A stretch of 64,000 bases of DNA, taken from NCBI RefSeq assembly GCF_900217815.1, contig NZ_OBMT01000003.1, positions 248,001 to 312,000 on the forward strand, given 5' to 3'. Position 1 is the stretch's first letter, and each line of letters starts with the position of its first letter. The notes under the pieces are model-generated. The model saw only the letters and a list, made by a program, of their open reading frames with translations. It ran no database searches and had not been told where the DNA came from. Shown here one piece after another: positions 22,082 through 30,938 of this stretch. Made by a program: the position numbers and the translations under genes. This DNA comes from Rhodobacter maris. Its GTDB lineage: Bacteria; Pseudomonadota; Alphaproteobacteria; Rhodobacterales; Rhodobacteraceae.

Positions 22082-23367
22082 GATGGATCTCCTGGGCCAA
22101 GGGGGCGGTCGAGTACCGGCAGGCAGAGCCGGACCTCCGCGCCCGCGGGGGTGTTGCGCAATTCCATCCGGCCCCCCAGCCGGTCGATCGCATTGCGCGC
22201 GAGAAACAGGCCGAGCCCGCGGCCGGGCATGCCCGAGCCCGAGAGGAAGGGCGCGCCTGGATGGGCAAGAACGCTTTCAGGAAAGCCCGGGCCGCGATCG
22301 GTGAGGGTCAGAACGAGCCGTTGCCCCTCGGTTTCAAGGCGTGCGGAAAGTGTGCCCGGCGCCGCGCTCTCGGCATTGTCGAGCAGGTTGACGAGCGCGG
22401 CCTCGAAAATTGGCGCCGTCAGGATGCGGGCGCCACGCAGGGTGGCGCTTGCGGTAAGCGGTACCCGCGCCCGCCCGCGTGAGCCGCTCCACATGGCAAG
22501 GATGCGCCGGATCTCGGCTTCGGCGGGCACATCCGCCGCCGCCTCGAGCCGTTCGCGCCCCGCGGCCTGCAATGTACGCGAAACGATCGCGCGGCAGCGG
22601 TGGAGCTGTGCGATCATCCGCTCAAGCTCGGATGTCATCGCCGCGCCTTCCGGCGGGCCGATCTCGGCCCAGTCATCGAGCGTGACAGCAAGGGTGGTGA
22701 GCGGCGTGCCGAGTTCATGCGCCATGCCCGAGGCGAGCAGCCCGAGCCCGACAAGCTGATCGGCCTCGGCCTTGGCGCGGCGCAGCTCCTCGATCGCCGC
22801 CTCGCGCGCCGCCATGCTGAGCCGCAGCCGCAGCACGAACCAGACCATCAGCGTCGAGGTGAGTACGAAGGCGAGGAATAGCCCGGTCGGCGCCGCCCCC
22901 GTGGTCTCGCCCCTGAGCGCGGAGCGGGTGACGAGCCAGGACATTGCCGCATTGCTCAAAAGATAGATCGGCAGTGCGGAGAAGGGCGCGCAGAGCGAGA
23001 CGGCAAGAAGCGGTGGCACTGCGAGCAGCATCAGGAACGGGCTTGAGGCGCCACCAGACAGAGCGAGGAGCGCAGTCAACGCGCCGCTGTCGAAGGCGAG
23101 CTGCAGCACGATGATCCAGTCCGGCAGTTTTGTCGAGCGCTGCACCGAGACTGCGGTGACGAGATTGTAAAAGACCAGCAGTACCACCACCACGGCGATA
23201 TGTTCGACCGGCAGGGCGATGCCAAGAACCTTTACGGCATAGGCAGTGGCGGCGATCAGGCTCGCAAGCGCCACCCAGCGGATCTGCACGAGCAGCCAGG
23301 CGGTCTCACCATGCCGGGTGGCGGGCGGAACGGCAGATCTGGGCTCGGCAGGCGCAGGCGGCGGCAT
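22078..23367 (-). CDS. RegB/PrrB/ActS-like redox histidine kinase (paralogue)
   Basis: 429 aa from the ATG at 23367; a TTG at 23430 would add 21 Pro/Arg-rich residues and is less likely. About six membrane helices fill residues 25-190. Between helices lies GGASSPF, corresponding to the RegB quinone box GGxxNPF but with Ser for Asn. The H-box is SGMAHELGTPLTTLAV. A Cys in LHRCRAIV corresponds to the redox-active Cys of RegB. NLLDNAESA, DRGPGFP and GRGLGLFLAR form the ATP-binding boxes. It should phosphorylate the adjacent regulator in response to the membrane redox state; the altered quinone box suggests different sensitivity (inference). Confidence 0.85.
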   Translation of the reverse strand: MPPPAPAEPRSAVPPATRHGETAWLLVQIRWVALASLIAATAYAVKVLGIALPVEHIAVVVVLLVFYNLVTAVSVQRSTKLPDWIIVLQLAFDSGALTALLALSGGASSPFLMLLAVPPLLAVSLCAPFSALPIYLLSNAAMSWLVTRSALRGETTGAAPTGLFLAFVLTSTLMVWFVLRLRLSMAAREAAIEELRRAKAEADQLVGLGLLASGMAHELGTPLTTLAVTLDDWAEIGPPEGAAMTSELERMIAQLHRCRAIVSRTLQAAGRERLEAAADVPAEAEIRRILAMWSGSRGRARVPLTASATLRGARILTAPIFEAALVNLLDNAESAAPGTLSARLETEGQRLVLTLTDRGPGFPESVLAHPGAPFLSGSGMPGRGLGLFLARNAIDRLGGRMELRNTPAGAEVRLCLPVLDRPLGPGDPS

Positions 23368-23514
23368 CGGGTCTCGCACAGGTTGCGGCGGATTGGGGGC
23401 GACAATGCCGCAAGCCCGCCGCAGGGGCAACCGGATGCGACCGCGGCATCGGATTGGTCTTTGCTCCGGCGGCGCAGGCTGCTACCGTTGGCCGAGGTTC
23501 TCCAAGAGGTTTCG

Positions 23515-23871
23515 ATGCCCCGTTTTGCTGTCGCCCCCGCCCTGCTTTTGCTGGCTCCGCTTGCGCTTGTCGCCTGTGTCGAGGGAATGCCGGCTGACCC
23601 AACGGCGCCGAAGATCAGCCAGCGCGGCACCTGTTTTGCTTATGTCGGTACGGAGCCCGGCGGGCAATTCTCGCTGATCACCGGCAAGGGCGATGGCACG
23701 CTTGCACCGGCTGCCCAAAAGGTCGGGCCGATGTCGGCCGACAAGGTTGATGCCGCGCTCGCCCATGAGATCGAGGTGATGCAAGTGATGCCCGAATGCC
23801 TTGCGGTCTACGCGCGCAACCGCGCCGCCGCGCAACCTGCCCCGGCGCCCGTTCCCGCCCCGGCGGGCTGA
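23515..23871 (+). CDS. Small lipoprotein
   Basis: 118 aa. The ATG at 23515 follows AAGAGGT and starts a lipoprotein signal (PALLLLAPLALVAC) with a lipobox LVAC at residues 18-21. The mature part has two more Cys (GTCFAYVG and MPECLAVYARN) that could form a disulfide, and a Pro/Ala tail. I do not recognise the family. The frame is open far upstream, but that part is antisense to the kinase gene. It probably sits in the outer membrane facing the periplasm. Confidence 0.65.
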   Translation: MPRFAVAPALLLLAPLALVACVEGMPADPTAPKISQRGTCFAYVGTEPGGQFSLITGKGDGTLAPAAQKVGPMSADKVDAALAHEIEVMQVMPECLAVYARNRAAAQPAPAPVPAPAG

Positions 23872-24041
23872 GCCCGCTGACGGCGGGATGCGGTGCCTGA
23901 GTCCGCGCCGCCACACCTCCCCCCCCGTATCTGGTAGGGTCACATTTTTGCTACCCGATCTGTCGGTTCCCCCCTATAGTCTGTGGATAACCGGGGCGTC
24001 AGACCCCAACATGAGGCGGGAACAGGAAGAAAGGGGAAGCG

Positions 24042-24509
24042 ATGCGCTGCCCATTTTGCGGGAATGTCGATACTCAGGTGAAAGATAGCCGTCCGGCGGA
24101 GGATCACGTGGCGATCCGGCGGCGGCGGTTTTGTCCGGCTTGCGGGGGCCGGTTCACCACCTATGAGCGGGTGCAATTGCGTGATCTCGTGGTGATCAAA
24201 AGCTCCGGGCGGCGCGAGGATTTCGACCGCGACAAGCTCGAGCGCTCGATCCGCATCGCGATGCAGAAGCGCCCGATCGACCCGGAACGGATCGATCAGA
24301 TGATCTCCGGGATCGTGCGGCGGCTCGAATCCTCGGGCGAGACGGATATCCCCTCGCGCGCCATCGGCGAGATCGTGATGGAAACGCTGGCGCGGATCGA
24401 CACCGTAGCCTATGTGCGTTTTGCGAGCGTTTACAAGAACTTCCAGGCGGCTGACGATTTCGACAAATTCGTCTCGGAACTGCGTCCGCAAGGCGGAGAA
24501 GCCGAGTGA
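24042..24509 (+). CDS. nrdR: Transcriptional repressor NrdR
   Basis: 155 aa. The N-terminal zinc ribbon has CPFCG at the start and CPACGGRF about 30 residues on, followed by FTTYERVQL and an ATP-cone domain ([17 protein letters not shown] to [11 protein letters not shown]). NrdR represses ribonucleotide reductase genes when dATP/ATP is bound. It overlaps ribD by 4 bp (ATGA), the usual nrdR-rib arrangement. A TATAGT -10-like box lies at 23975-23980, with no clear -35. Confidence 0.96.
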   Translation: MRCPFCGNVDTQVKDSRPAEDHVAIRRRRFCPACGGRFTTYERVQLRDLVVIKSSGRREDFDRDKLERSIRIAMQKRPIDPERIDQMISGIVRRLESSGETDIPSRAIGEIVMETLARIDTVAYVRFASVYKNFQAADDFDKFVSELRPQGGEAE

Positions 24510-25597
24510 GCGAGGCCGACGGCCGCTTCATGCGGCTGGCGCTGAGCCTTGCCGCGCGCGGGCTCGGCTCGGTCTGGCCCAATCCTGCCGTAGGCTGCGT
24601 GATCGTGCGCGACGGCCGGATCGCCGGGCGCGGCTGGACGCAGCCGGGCGGGCGGCCCCATGCCGAGCGCCGCGCGCTCGATCAGGCCGGGGCAGCGGCG
24701 CAGGGCGGCACGGCCTATGTCACGCTTGAGCCCTGCGCGCATTTTGGCCATACGCCGCCCTGCGCTCTGGGGCTGATCGAAGCGGGCATCACGCGCGTGG
24801 TTTCGGCTTTCGAAGACCCGGATCCGCGGGTGGCGGGCAAGGGGCATGCGATGCTGCGCGCGGCGGGCATCGAGGTTGTCACCGGTGTGATGGAGGCCGA
24901 GGCGCGCGCGCTTCAGGCGGGGTTTCTGAGCCGGATTTCCTATAATCGCCCGTGGCTTGCGCTGAAGCTCGGGGCGAGTTTCGATGGCCGGATTGCGCTT
25001 GCGAATGGCGAGAGTCAATGGATCACCGGCCCGGAAGCCCGCGCCCGCGTGCAGGCGCTGCGCGCGCGGTTTGATGCGGTTCTGGTCGGGGGCGGCACGG
25101 CGCGCGCGGATGATCCGCTGCTCACCGTGCGTGCCTTCACGCCGGTGCGCGCGCCGGTGCGGGTGATTGTGGCGCGCAGGCTCGATCTGCCGCGTGACCG
25201 GCTGGCGGGCTCCCTTTCTGCCGCGCCGCTCTGGCTTGCGCATGGCGCCGAAGCGCCCGTCGAGGCGCGGGCCTATTGGGCGGGGCTCGGCGCCGAGTTG
25301 ATCGAACTTCCCGAGACACCTGCCGGGCTCGACCCTGCCGCCTTGATGATGGCGCTGTCCGGGCGCGGGCTCACGCGCGTCTTTTGCGAGGGCGGCGGGC
25401 AACTTGCCGCGGCCCTCATGGCGGCGGGGCTTGTGGACGAGCTGATCGGCTTTACCGCGGGCGTTATGCTCGGCGCGGATGCGCGGCCCGGCATCGGTGC
25501 GCTGGGGCTTGACCGGCTGACAGAGGCGCCGCGCTATCGCCTCACGGAGGTTCAGCCGATCGGTGGCGACGTGCTTGCGCGCTGGCGCCGGGACTAA
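24506..25597 (+). CDS. ribD: Bifunctional riboflavin deaminase/reductase RibD
   Basis: 363 aa. Residues 1-145 are the deaminase with zinc motifs HAE ([10 protein letters not shown]) and [11 protein letters not shown]. Residues about 146-363 are the reductase ([41 protein letters not shown] as two conserved blocks, [11 protein letters not shown]). It performs steps two and three of riboflavin synthesis. Here it is separated from ribE by the capsule genes. Its TAA overlaps the convergent kpsC stop by 3 bp. Confidence 0.96.
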   Translation: MSEADGRFMRLALSLAARGLGSVWPNPAVGCVIVRDGRIAGRGWTQPGGRPHAERRALDQAGAAAQGGTAYVTLEPCAHFGHTPPCALGLIEAGITRVVSAFEDPDPRVAGKGHAMLRAAGIEVVTGVMEAEARALQAGFLSRISYNRPWLALKLGASFDGRIALANGESQWITGPEARARVQALRARFDAVLVGGGTARADDPLLTVRAFTPVRAPVRVIVARRLDLPRDRLAGSLSAAPLWLAHGAEAPVEARAYWAGLGAELIELPETPAGLDPAALMMALSGRGLTRVFCEGGGQLAAALMAAGLVDELIGFTAGVMLGADARPGIGALGLDRLTEAPRYRLTEVQPIGGDVLARWRRD

Positions 25598-27633
25598 CGC
25601 CAGAGCCCGGCGTGGCTCGCGAGCAGGCCTTGCAACTTGGCAAGCAGCCGATTGATCCCCCCGGGCCGGGGCAGGGGCCCCTTGGCGAGCCGTTCGAGCA
25701 CCACCTCGGGCGGGCAGGGGCGTTGCGAGACCGGATCGTAATAGCGTGGATAGGCAATGAGCGCGGCATGGGCGAGGTGCTCAAGGCTGACCTTTGCGCC
25801 GCGCCGGGCCGGGATCTCTCCAAGATCGCGGGTAAGCCCCCATCCGGCATAGAAGGGCGCGCCGGTGGTGGTGACGGGTGTGCCGCGCAACAGCGCCTCG
25901 AAGCCCAGAAGCGAAGTCATCGTCCAGACCTCGTCGACTGCCTCGATCAGGGCGATCGGGTTCGATTTGTGCAAGATCGCGTCAGCGTAGCGCAGCGCCT
26001 CTTTGTCAGGAATGGCGCCGGGGCGCAGCCCCGCCTCTACATCGGGATGAGGTTTGAAAAGAATGATTTTATTTGGGTTTTGAGTTCGAACAAGGGCCAA
26101 TAAAGCCAGATTTGTGCAAATCTTGCCGGCACCGAGGCGGATCGAGACATCGTCTTCCACCTGCCCGGGCACCAAAATCCGGTGCCCTTCGGGCAGGTCG
26201 GGGAGATCTCCGCCGATGTTGTATTTCGACACACCCGCCCGGCGCAGCCCCGTGATCAGCCGTGCGGCGCGCCGATCTCCCCCGGGGGGGAGGGGAGCGG
26301 TGATCAGCGCTTCGAGATCAGAAGGGCGAGTGGGGTCGTAATAGATGCCGCGGGTGTCGGTGACCAGCGACAAGGGGGGCACAAGATCGGCGCCAAGCCC
26401 CTTCGAGCGCAGGAACCCGTCTTCGATGCGGCGCGCGGGGGCGTTGAACCCCTGGGGCTCCTTGCCCGCCCAGACCAAGAGCCCGCGCCCGCTCTGCTCT
26501 GCGCTTTTGGCGGCGCGTTCGGGCGGGTCGATGAAGTTCAGCCGCTGTTCTTGCCCGAAGAACGCCTGTAACGGGCCGCGTTTCCACAGCCGCATGCCGG
26601 TGGCGACATGGCCAAAGCGATCTTCGCGGAAGGCGCGCACCTCGGCTTCAAGCTGATCCATCGCCTCCTCGAAGGAGCAGGCACGGGCGCGGCAGGGGTC
26701 ATACCAGCTTGGCGCGAGGATATGGCTCACGGCAAAAAGTTGCGCGCGGGTGAGGCGGCGGCTGCGGCGGGCGACCGGAGTTTCGTCCTGCGTCAGCCCC
26801 CAGCCCGCATAGAAGGGCTGGCCGAAAACGCGCGGCTTGTGGCCCGCAAGGATCGCCTCATAGCCCATCTGCGAGGAGACGGTATAGACCGCCACTGCGC
26901 CTTCGAGCAAAGCCCAAGGGGAGACCGGCGCCTCGTAAAGCCGGGTGCGCGCATCTTCATGGGCAGGCGTGTAATGGCCGGGGCGCAGCCCGGCGCGGCT
27001 TTCGGGATGGGTGCGGATGAGGATCCGCGCGCCCGGGTTCTCGATCTGCGCGACGGCGAGCATTTCGCGGAAGGTGGCGGGGGTGGCGCCGCCAAAGCGC
27101 ACCGAGGCATCGCCCGCGATCTGGTCGATCACCAGCACATAGCCCGGAGGAGGCGGGTCGAGATCCGGGTCGAAGTCGTTGTATTTCGAGAGGTTGGAGG
27201 CGCGCAGCCGGGCAATGCCCTCGCGCGCGCGGTCCAGAAGCGCGGTGTCGTCAAGCGGCGCGCGGGCGGCGAGGCGCTCGAGCATCGAGGGGCGGGAGGG
27301 GTCGAAATGCACGCCATCGGGGTCGATCAGGAGCCCGAGCGGGCCGCCGGCGTCGCGGGCGCGGCCCGGATGGACGGAGCGCAGGAACGCATCTTCGACC
27401 CGCAGGAGCCCGGCCCCATAGCGTGCCGCCACCCGTTCGCCGCGCGCGGCGAAAGGAGAGCGGCCCCAGACCACGACCCGGTCCTCGGGGCCGGGGCGGC
27501 CGAGATGGAGTGTGTAGCCCGAGGTGCGCAAGATCGCGGCGAGCCGCGGCTCGCGCCAGAAGCCGAGCGTGTAACAAAAGAGCCGTCGCGGGGGACGTTC
27601 CGCCGCGGCCGGCTGCTCCGTCGTCTCGGGCAT
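25594..27633 (-). CDS. kpsC: Capsule polysaccharide Kdo-transferase/export protein KpsC
   Basis: 679 aa. Two homologous halves are visible: each has an AFLRS or GFLRSKGLG segment, a GV/IYYDPxRPS block, LR-x-x-x-x-SKYN, a QxxxDxS block (VIDQIAGDASVRFG; VPGQVEDDVSIRLG), HP(E/D) acceptor motifs and FYAGWGLTRD. KpsC is the dual beta-Kdo glycosyltransferase that starts the lipid-linked Kdo primer of group 2 capsules. The ATG overlaps the stop of the export lipoprotein gene (TGATG). A tract near 26040-26110 is AT-richer than its surroundings. Confidence 0.88.
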   Translation of the reverse strand: MPETTEQPAAAERPPRRLFCYTLGFWREPRLAAILRTSGYTLHLGRPGPEDRVVVWGRSPFAARGERVAARYGAGLLRVEDAFLRSVHPGRARDAGGPLGLLIDPDGVHFDPSRPSMLERLAARAPLDDTALLDRAREGIARLRASNLSKYNDFDPDLDPPPPGYVLVIDQIAGDASVRFGGATPATFREMLAVAQIENPGARILIRTHPESRAGLRPGHYTPAHEDARTRLYEAPVSPWALLEGAVAVYTVSSQMGYEAILAGHKPRVFGQPFYAGWGLTQDETPVARRSRRLTRAQLFAVSHILAPSWYDPCRARACSFEEAMDQLEAEVRAFREDRFGHVATGMRLWKRGPLQAFFGQEQRLNFIDPPERAAKSAEQSGRGLLVWAGKEPQGFNAPARRIEDGFLRSKGLGADLVPPLSLVTDTRGIYYDPTRPSDLEALITAPLPPGGDRRAARLITGLRRAGVSKYNIGGDLPDLPEGHRILVPGQVEDDVSIRLGAGKICTNLALLALVRTQNPNKIILFKPHPDVEAGLRPGAIPDKEALRYADAILHKSNPIALIEAVDEVWTMTSLLGFEALLRGTPVTTTGAPFYAGWGLTRDLGEIPARRGAKVSLEHLAHAALIAYPRYYDPVSQRPCPPEVVLERLAKGPLPRPGGINRLLAKLQGLLASHAGLWR

Positions 27634-28766
27634 CAGTTTCCGGCGAGGGTGGAGAGGGAGTTTGCGCTGGTCGCCGAACCGGTGATCGCCGAAAGCGCCT
27701 TTTGCCACTGCACATAGGGCGCCTCTGTGACATAGACGGTATCGCCGTCGCGGATCACGAAGTCGCGCGCCATGAACATGCCGTTCGGCTCGGTCAGGTT
27801 GAGCACATAGATCATGCGCTGATCGCCCACGAGATCATTCCGGCCAAGCACCACCGAGGCAATCTCGGCCGGTTCGTTGCGCAGAACGAAGACGCCGGTG
27901 GGATCGGCGAGGTTGGTCTGCAAGCCGCCGACGGTGGCAATGGCTTCGAGCGCGGAAAGCGTCTGGGTCTGGAAAGGCACGCGGGCCTGTGCGCCGGTTG
28001 CGCCAAGCGAGGTGAAGGCGCGGGTGTCCTCTTCCACGAGGATCACATCGCCCGGGCGCAATGCGATGTCCATGCGCGGGTTCTTGTAAAGATCGGTGAG
28101 CCAGGCGGTGCCCTGCTTGCCGCCGCGCTTGACGGTGATCTTGGCGATCTCGGGCTTGATGCTGACGCCCCCCGCGCGCGCGATCATCGCGGAAAGGGTG
28201 CGGGTGGGGCGCTCGATTGCATAGACGCCCTGGCCGCCGACCGCCCCCATGATCGAGACGGTCGCACCATCGCCCGCGGCCCGGGTGACGAGCACTTGCG
28301 GGTCCGGGGTCTGGGCATCGAGCTTTTCGGTGATGATCTTGCGCAGGGCGTCGGGCGAATTCCCCGCCGCCTTGATCTTGCCTGCGTAAGGCACGAAAAT
28401 ATTGCCCGCGCCATCGACCTGCACTTCGGACAACTGGGTGGCCGAGGCCCCCTGGGGCGCCAGAAGCCCGTTGTCGACGTTTTCCCAGATCGTCAGCATC
28501 AGTGTGTCGCCGGGGTTGATCGTATCCGACCCGATCACCCCAGCCCTTTGAAAGTCAGACGAAAATCCGAGGGCGGGTTGTACAGCGGTGGCACGCGCGA
28601 CATGGTCGTTGACGGAGACGACAAAGGCGTCGCCCTGCCGCATCACGGAGCCGGAAAAGATCTCGCGCTTGTTCGGGCCAGAGCGCGGCAGGCCACAGGA
28701 GGCCGTCCCCAGAACGGCCACCGAAAGGCCCAGCATGAGGGCCCTGCGGGGGAGTTTTGTCGTCAC
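27633..28766 (-). CDS. Polysaccharide export lipoprotein, Wza/KpsD-like
   Basis: 377 aa with a GTG start preceded by GAGGAG. The signal ends in a lipobox-like TASC (residues about 21-24). A poly_export domain follows (DTINPGDTLMLTIWENVD, VQVDGAGNIFVPYAGKI, DPQVLVTRAA), then SLBB repeats (VSIMGAVGGQGVYAI and DTVYVTEAP). Such proteins form the outer-membrane channel through which capsule polysaccharide leaves. It is the middle gene of kpsS - this gene - kpsC. No inner-membrane kpsMT or kpsE genes are in the window. Confidence 0.87.
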   Translation of the reverse strand: MTTKLPRRALMLGLSVAVLGTASCGLPRSGPNKREIFSGSVMRQGDAFVVSVNDHVARATAVQPALGFSSDFQRAGVIGSDTINPGDTLMLTIWENVDNGLLAPQGASATQLSEVQVDGAGNIFVPYAGKIKAAGNSPDALRKIITEKLDAQTPDPQVLVTRAAGDGATVSIMGAVGGQGVYAIERPTRTLSAMIARAGGVSIKPEIAKITVKRGGKQGTAWLTDLYKNPRMDIALRPGDVILVEEDTRAFTSLGATGAQARVPFQTQTLSALEAIATVGGLQTNLADPTGVFVLRNEPAEIASVVLGRNDLVGDQRMIYVLNLTEPNGMFMARDFVIRDGDTVYVTEAPYVQWQKALSAITGSATSANSLSTLAGN

Positions 28767-28842
28767 TGCTCGGGCTCCTCTTCGGGATGGCCGTTTTGTT
28801 TCGCGACAAGTTAGCGCGTAACTGCCGAAAAATCCATCACGA

Positions 28843-30126
28843 TCAGTTCACAACGCGCAACTGTTGCCGTGGCGCCGCGTTTCCAGCGACGAGCGCCTCA
28901 TAAGGATCTTCGGGGGCGAGCATCATGTCGATCACCTGACGCATCAGGATCCGCCGTCCCCGCGCCGAATAGAAACCGCCCGGGATCTGCGAGGTCTCAA
29001 GCAGATAGTGGCGGTAATCGCGATAGCCGCGGGTATCGGGGCGGGCCGGGGCCGCGAAGAAGGCGGCGAGCGGCTGGGCGGAGACGAATTCGGGTTTGTC
29101 GTAGACGGCGCGGCCAAAGATCTTGAGCGGCAGGCCGCGCCAGAGCACCTGCTGGCCTGCGGTCGAGTTGATGGTGACGGCCGAGCGCGCCTGGGCGAGC
29201 AGCGCCGCGAGCTTGCCGCCACCGATGAAATGCACCCGCCCCGCGAGCCCATGGCGCCGGGTGGCGGCCTGGATCTTGCCGGCGAGCGGTGCACGCCCGT
29301 CTTCAAGCGGATGCGCCTTGAAGACAAGATGGTGATGGCGCGGCGCCCCCTCGGCAAAGCCCGTGGTGACGAGGTCGATGAACTCTTCCTGCGTGCGGAA
29401 CGGCGAATGCATCTGCATCGAGGCGTCATGCTCGAGTTGCAGCAGCACGAGATGGATCGGATGACCGGAAAGCCGCACCCGCGCGGTTGAAATCATCCGT
29501 TCGAGCGCCTGAAACGGCATCCCTATGAGCCGCTTGAAGTAGAGCCGGGTCTCCGAGACCACCGAGACACCGCGATGCGGCACGAAGCCCGGATAACCGC
29601 GGTTCATCGCCAGCACGAAAAAATGATAAAGCGCGCCATAAAAGATATGCTGGCGCGTGTCGCCCCAGCGCGGCGGGGCATCGGGAAAGTCGATCTCGCT
29701 TTGCGCGAGCGCGGCACGCATCTGCGCGAGGCTGAGGGACATCAACCGCGAATGGCCGTTCGCGCCGCCGCGCTCATAGGTGACCCAATAAGGGCGCAGG
29801 TACCCCTCCTCGAACACATGCACGGTGAGCCCGCGCGCCCGGGCCGCCGCGATCGCCTGCGCATGAACGGGTCTTGTATCGCCGTAAAGCACGAGATCGG
29901 TGACGGATTTCTGCGTGAGGATGGTCTCCAGCACTGCGGGCCAGTCCGCGGGCGGGCCGTTGAAGGGCAGGTAATGCGCCTTGTCCGGCCAGAAAGCCTG
30001 ATCGCCGCGGTTGAAGCCTATGCGCCAGACCTCGGCGCCCGCGCTCTGCAGCATCCTCCCGAGTTGCGCGAAAAAGGGTCCGTGTGGACCTTGCAACAGA
30101 AGGAAGGTGCGGCCGGAGGCGGTCAT
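28843..30126 (-). CDS. kpsS: Capsule polysaccharide Kdo-transferase/export protein KpsS
   Basis: 427 aa. Motifs of the KpsS family: LLLQGPHGPFFAQLGRML at the start, RIGFNRGD, YGDTRPVHAQAI, FEEGYLRPYWVT, VFKAHPLEDGR, and INSTAGQQVLWRGLPLKIFG near the end. KpsS adds the first beta-Kdo to the lyso-phosphatidylglycerol acceptor of group 2 capsules. It is the promoter-proximal gene of the capsule set, 76 bp upstream of the export lipoprotein, and is divergent from ribE. Confidence 0.88.
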   Translation of the reverse strand: MTASGRTFLLLQGPHGPFFAQLGRMLQSAGAEVWRIGFNRGDQAFWPDKAHYLPFNGPPADWPAVLETILTQKSVTDLVLYGDTRPVHAQAIAAARARGLTVHVFEEGYLRPYWVTYERGGANGHSRLMSLSLAQMRAALAQSEIDFPDAPPRWGDTRQHIFYGALYHFFVLAMNRGYPGFVPHRGVSVVSETRLYFKRLIGMPFQALERMISTARVRLSGHPIHLVLLQLEHDASMQMHSPFRTQEEFIDLVTTGFAEGAPRHHHLVFKAHPLEDGRAPLAGKIQAATRRHGLAGRVHFIGGGKLAALLAQARSAVTINSTAGQQVLWRGLPLKIFGRAVYDKPEFVSAQPLAAFFAAPARPDTRGYRDYRHYLLETSQIPGGFYSARGRRILMRQVIDMMLAPEDPYEALVAGNAAPRQQLRVVN

Positions 30127-30292
30127 TGCGGGCGGGGTCTTTCAGTCTGGCTCCTTCTTGTGGCGCGGGGCGGGGGCGGTGTCACGCTCAAATAGGGAGA
30201 GGGACGCGACCGGGAGGGCGAAACCCGGACAAACGCGACGCTCGGACGCATTTCTGCGCCGGTCCTGTGCACTCATGCGTCGGGCGCAAGCC

Positions 30293-30321
30293 TTGCGTGC
30301 GCGCCCCGTGCGAGCTAGGCA
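30293..30321 (+). promoter_or_regulatory. Candidate promoter of ribE-ribB-ribH-nusB
   Basis: TTGCGT (30293-30298), 17 bp, TAGGCA (30316-30321) lies 26 bp upstream of the ribE ATG. The resulting leader is only about 20 nt, too short for an FMN riboswitch. This promoter would make the distal rib genes independent of nrdR-ribD. Confidence 0.5.
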
Positions 30322-30347
30322 GAAGCAAATCAGGCAAAGGAAGAGCC

Positions 30348-30938
30348 ATGTTCACCGGAATCGTGACCGATCTGGGCGAGATCGTCAGTCTTGAGAAAAC
30401 GGGCGACCTGCGCGCCCGCATCCGTTCGGGCTATGACATGAGCACGGTCGAGATCGGCGCCTCCATCGCCCATGCGGGGGTTTGCCTCACCGTGATCGCC
30501 ACCGGGGCGGATTGGTATGATGTGCAGATTTCCGGCGAGACGGTCTCGAAAACCAATATCGGCGCCTGGGAACTGGGCAAACACATCAACCTCGAACGCG
30601 CGCTGAAAGTGGGCGACGAGCTGGGCGGGCATATCGTTTCGGGCCATGTCGATGGCGTGGCCGAGATCATCGCGATGAAGGACGAGGGCGAAAGCATCCG
30701 GTTTTCCTTCCGCGCGCCGGACATGCTCGCCAAATACATCGCGCCGAAAGGCTCCGTCGCGCTCGACGGATGCTCGCTCACCGTCAACGAAGTGGACGGC
30801 TGCACCTTCGGCATCAACATCATTCCCCATACCAAGTCCGTGACCACTTTTGGCACCGCCAGAGTGGGCGACATGGTCAACCTCGAAATTGATACGCTCG
30901 CGCGCTATGTCGCGCGGCTGACGGAGTGGAAGGCATGA
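30348..30938 (+). CDS. ribE: Riboflavin synthase, alpha chain
   Basis: 196 aa. The ATG at 30348 starts MFTGIVTDLGEIVSLEK, the invariant N-terminus. Two lumazine-binding barrels follow (first residues 1-95, with GVCLTVI and FDVQISGET-like VQISGETVSKTN; second with LGGHIVSGHVDGVAEI and SVALDGCSLTVNEV). It dismutates lumazine to riboflavin. Overlap with ribB by 4 bp (ATGA). Confidence 0.95.
   Translation: MFTGIVTDLGEIVSLEKTGDLRARIRSGYDMSTVEIGASIAHAGVCLTVIATGADWYDVQISGETVSKTNIGAWELGKHINLERALKVGDELGGHIVSGHVDGVAEIIAMKDEGESIRFSFRAPDMLAKYIAPKGSVALDGCSLTVNEVDGCTFGINIIPHTKSVTTFGTARVGDMVNLEIDTLARYVARLTEWKA

Noticed and set aside
23368-23430. TTG start of the RegB-like kinase at 23430
   Set aside because: It would add 21 Pro/Arg-rich residues, uses a rare start and has no better ribosome site than the ATG at 23367.
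26040-26110. AT-richer patch inside kpsC as a sign of a foreign insertion
   Set aside because: The patch keeps the kpsC frame and falls in the conserved second half; it is too short to infer transfer.
30127-30347. FMN riboswitch before ribE
   Set aside because: The likely promoter leaves a leader of only about 20 nt, and no RFN-element conserved blocks were seen in the intergenic region.
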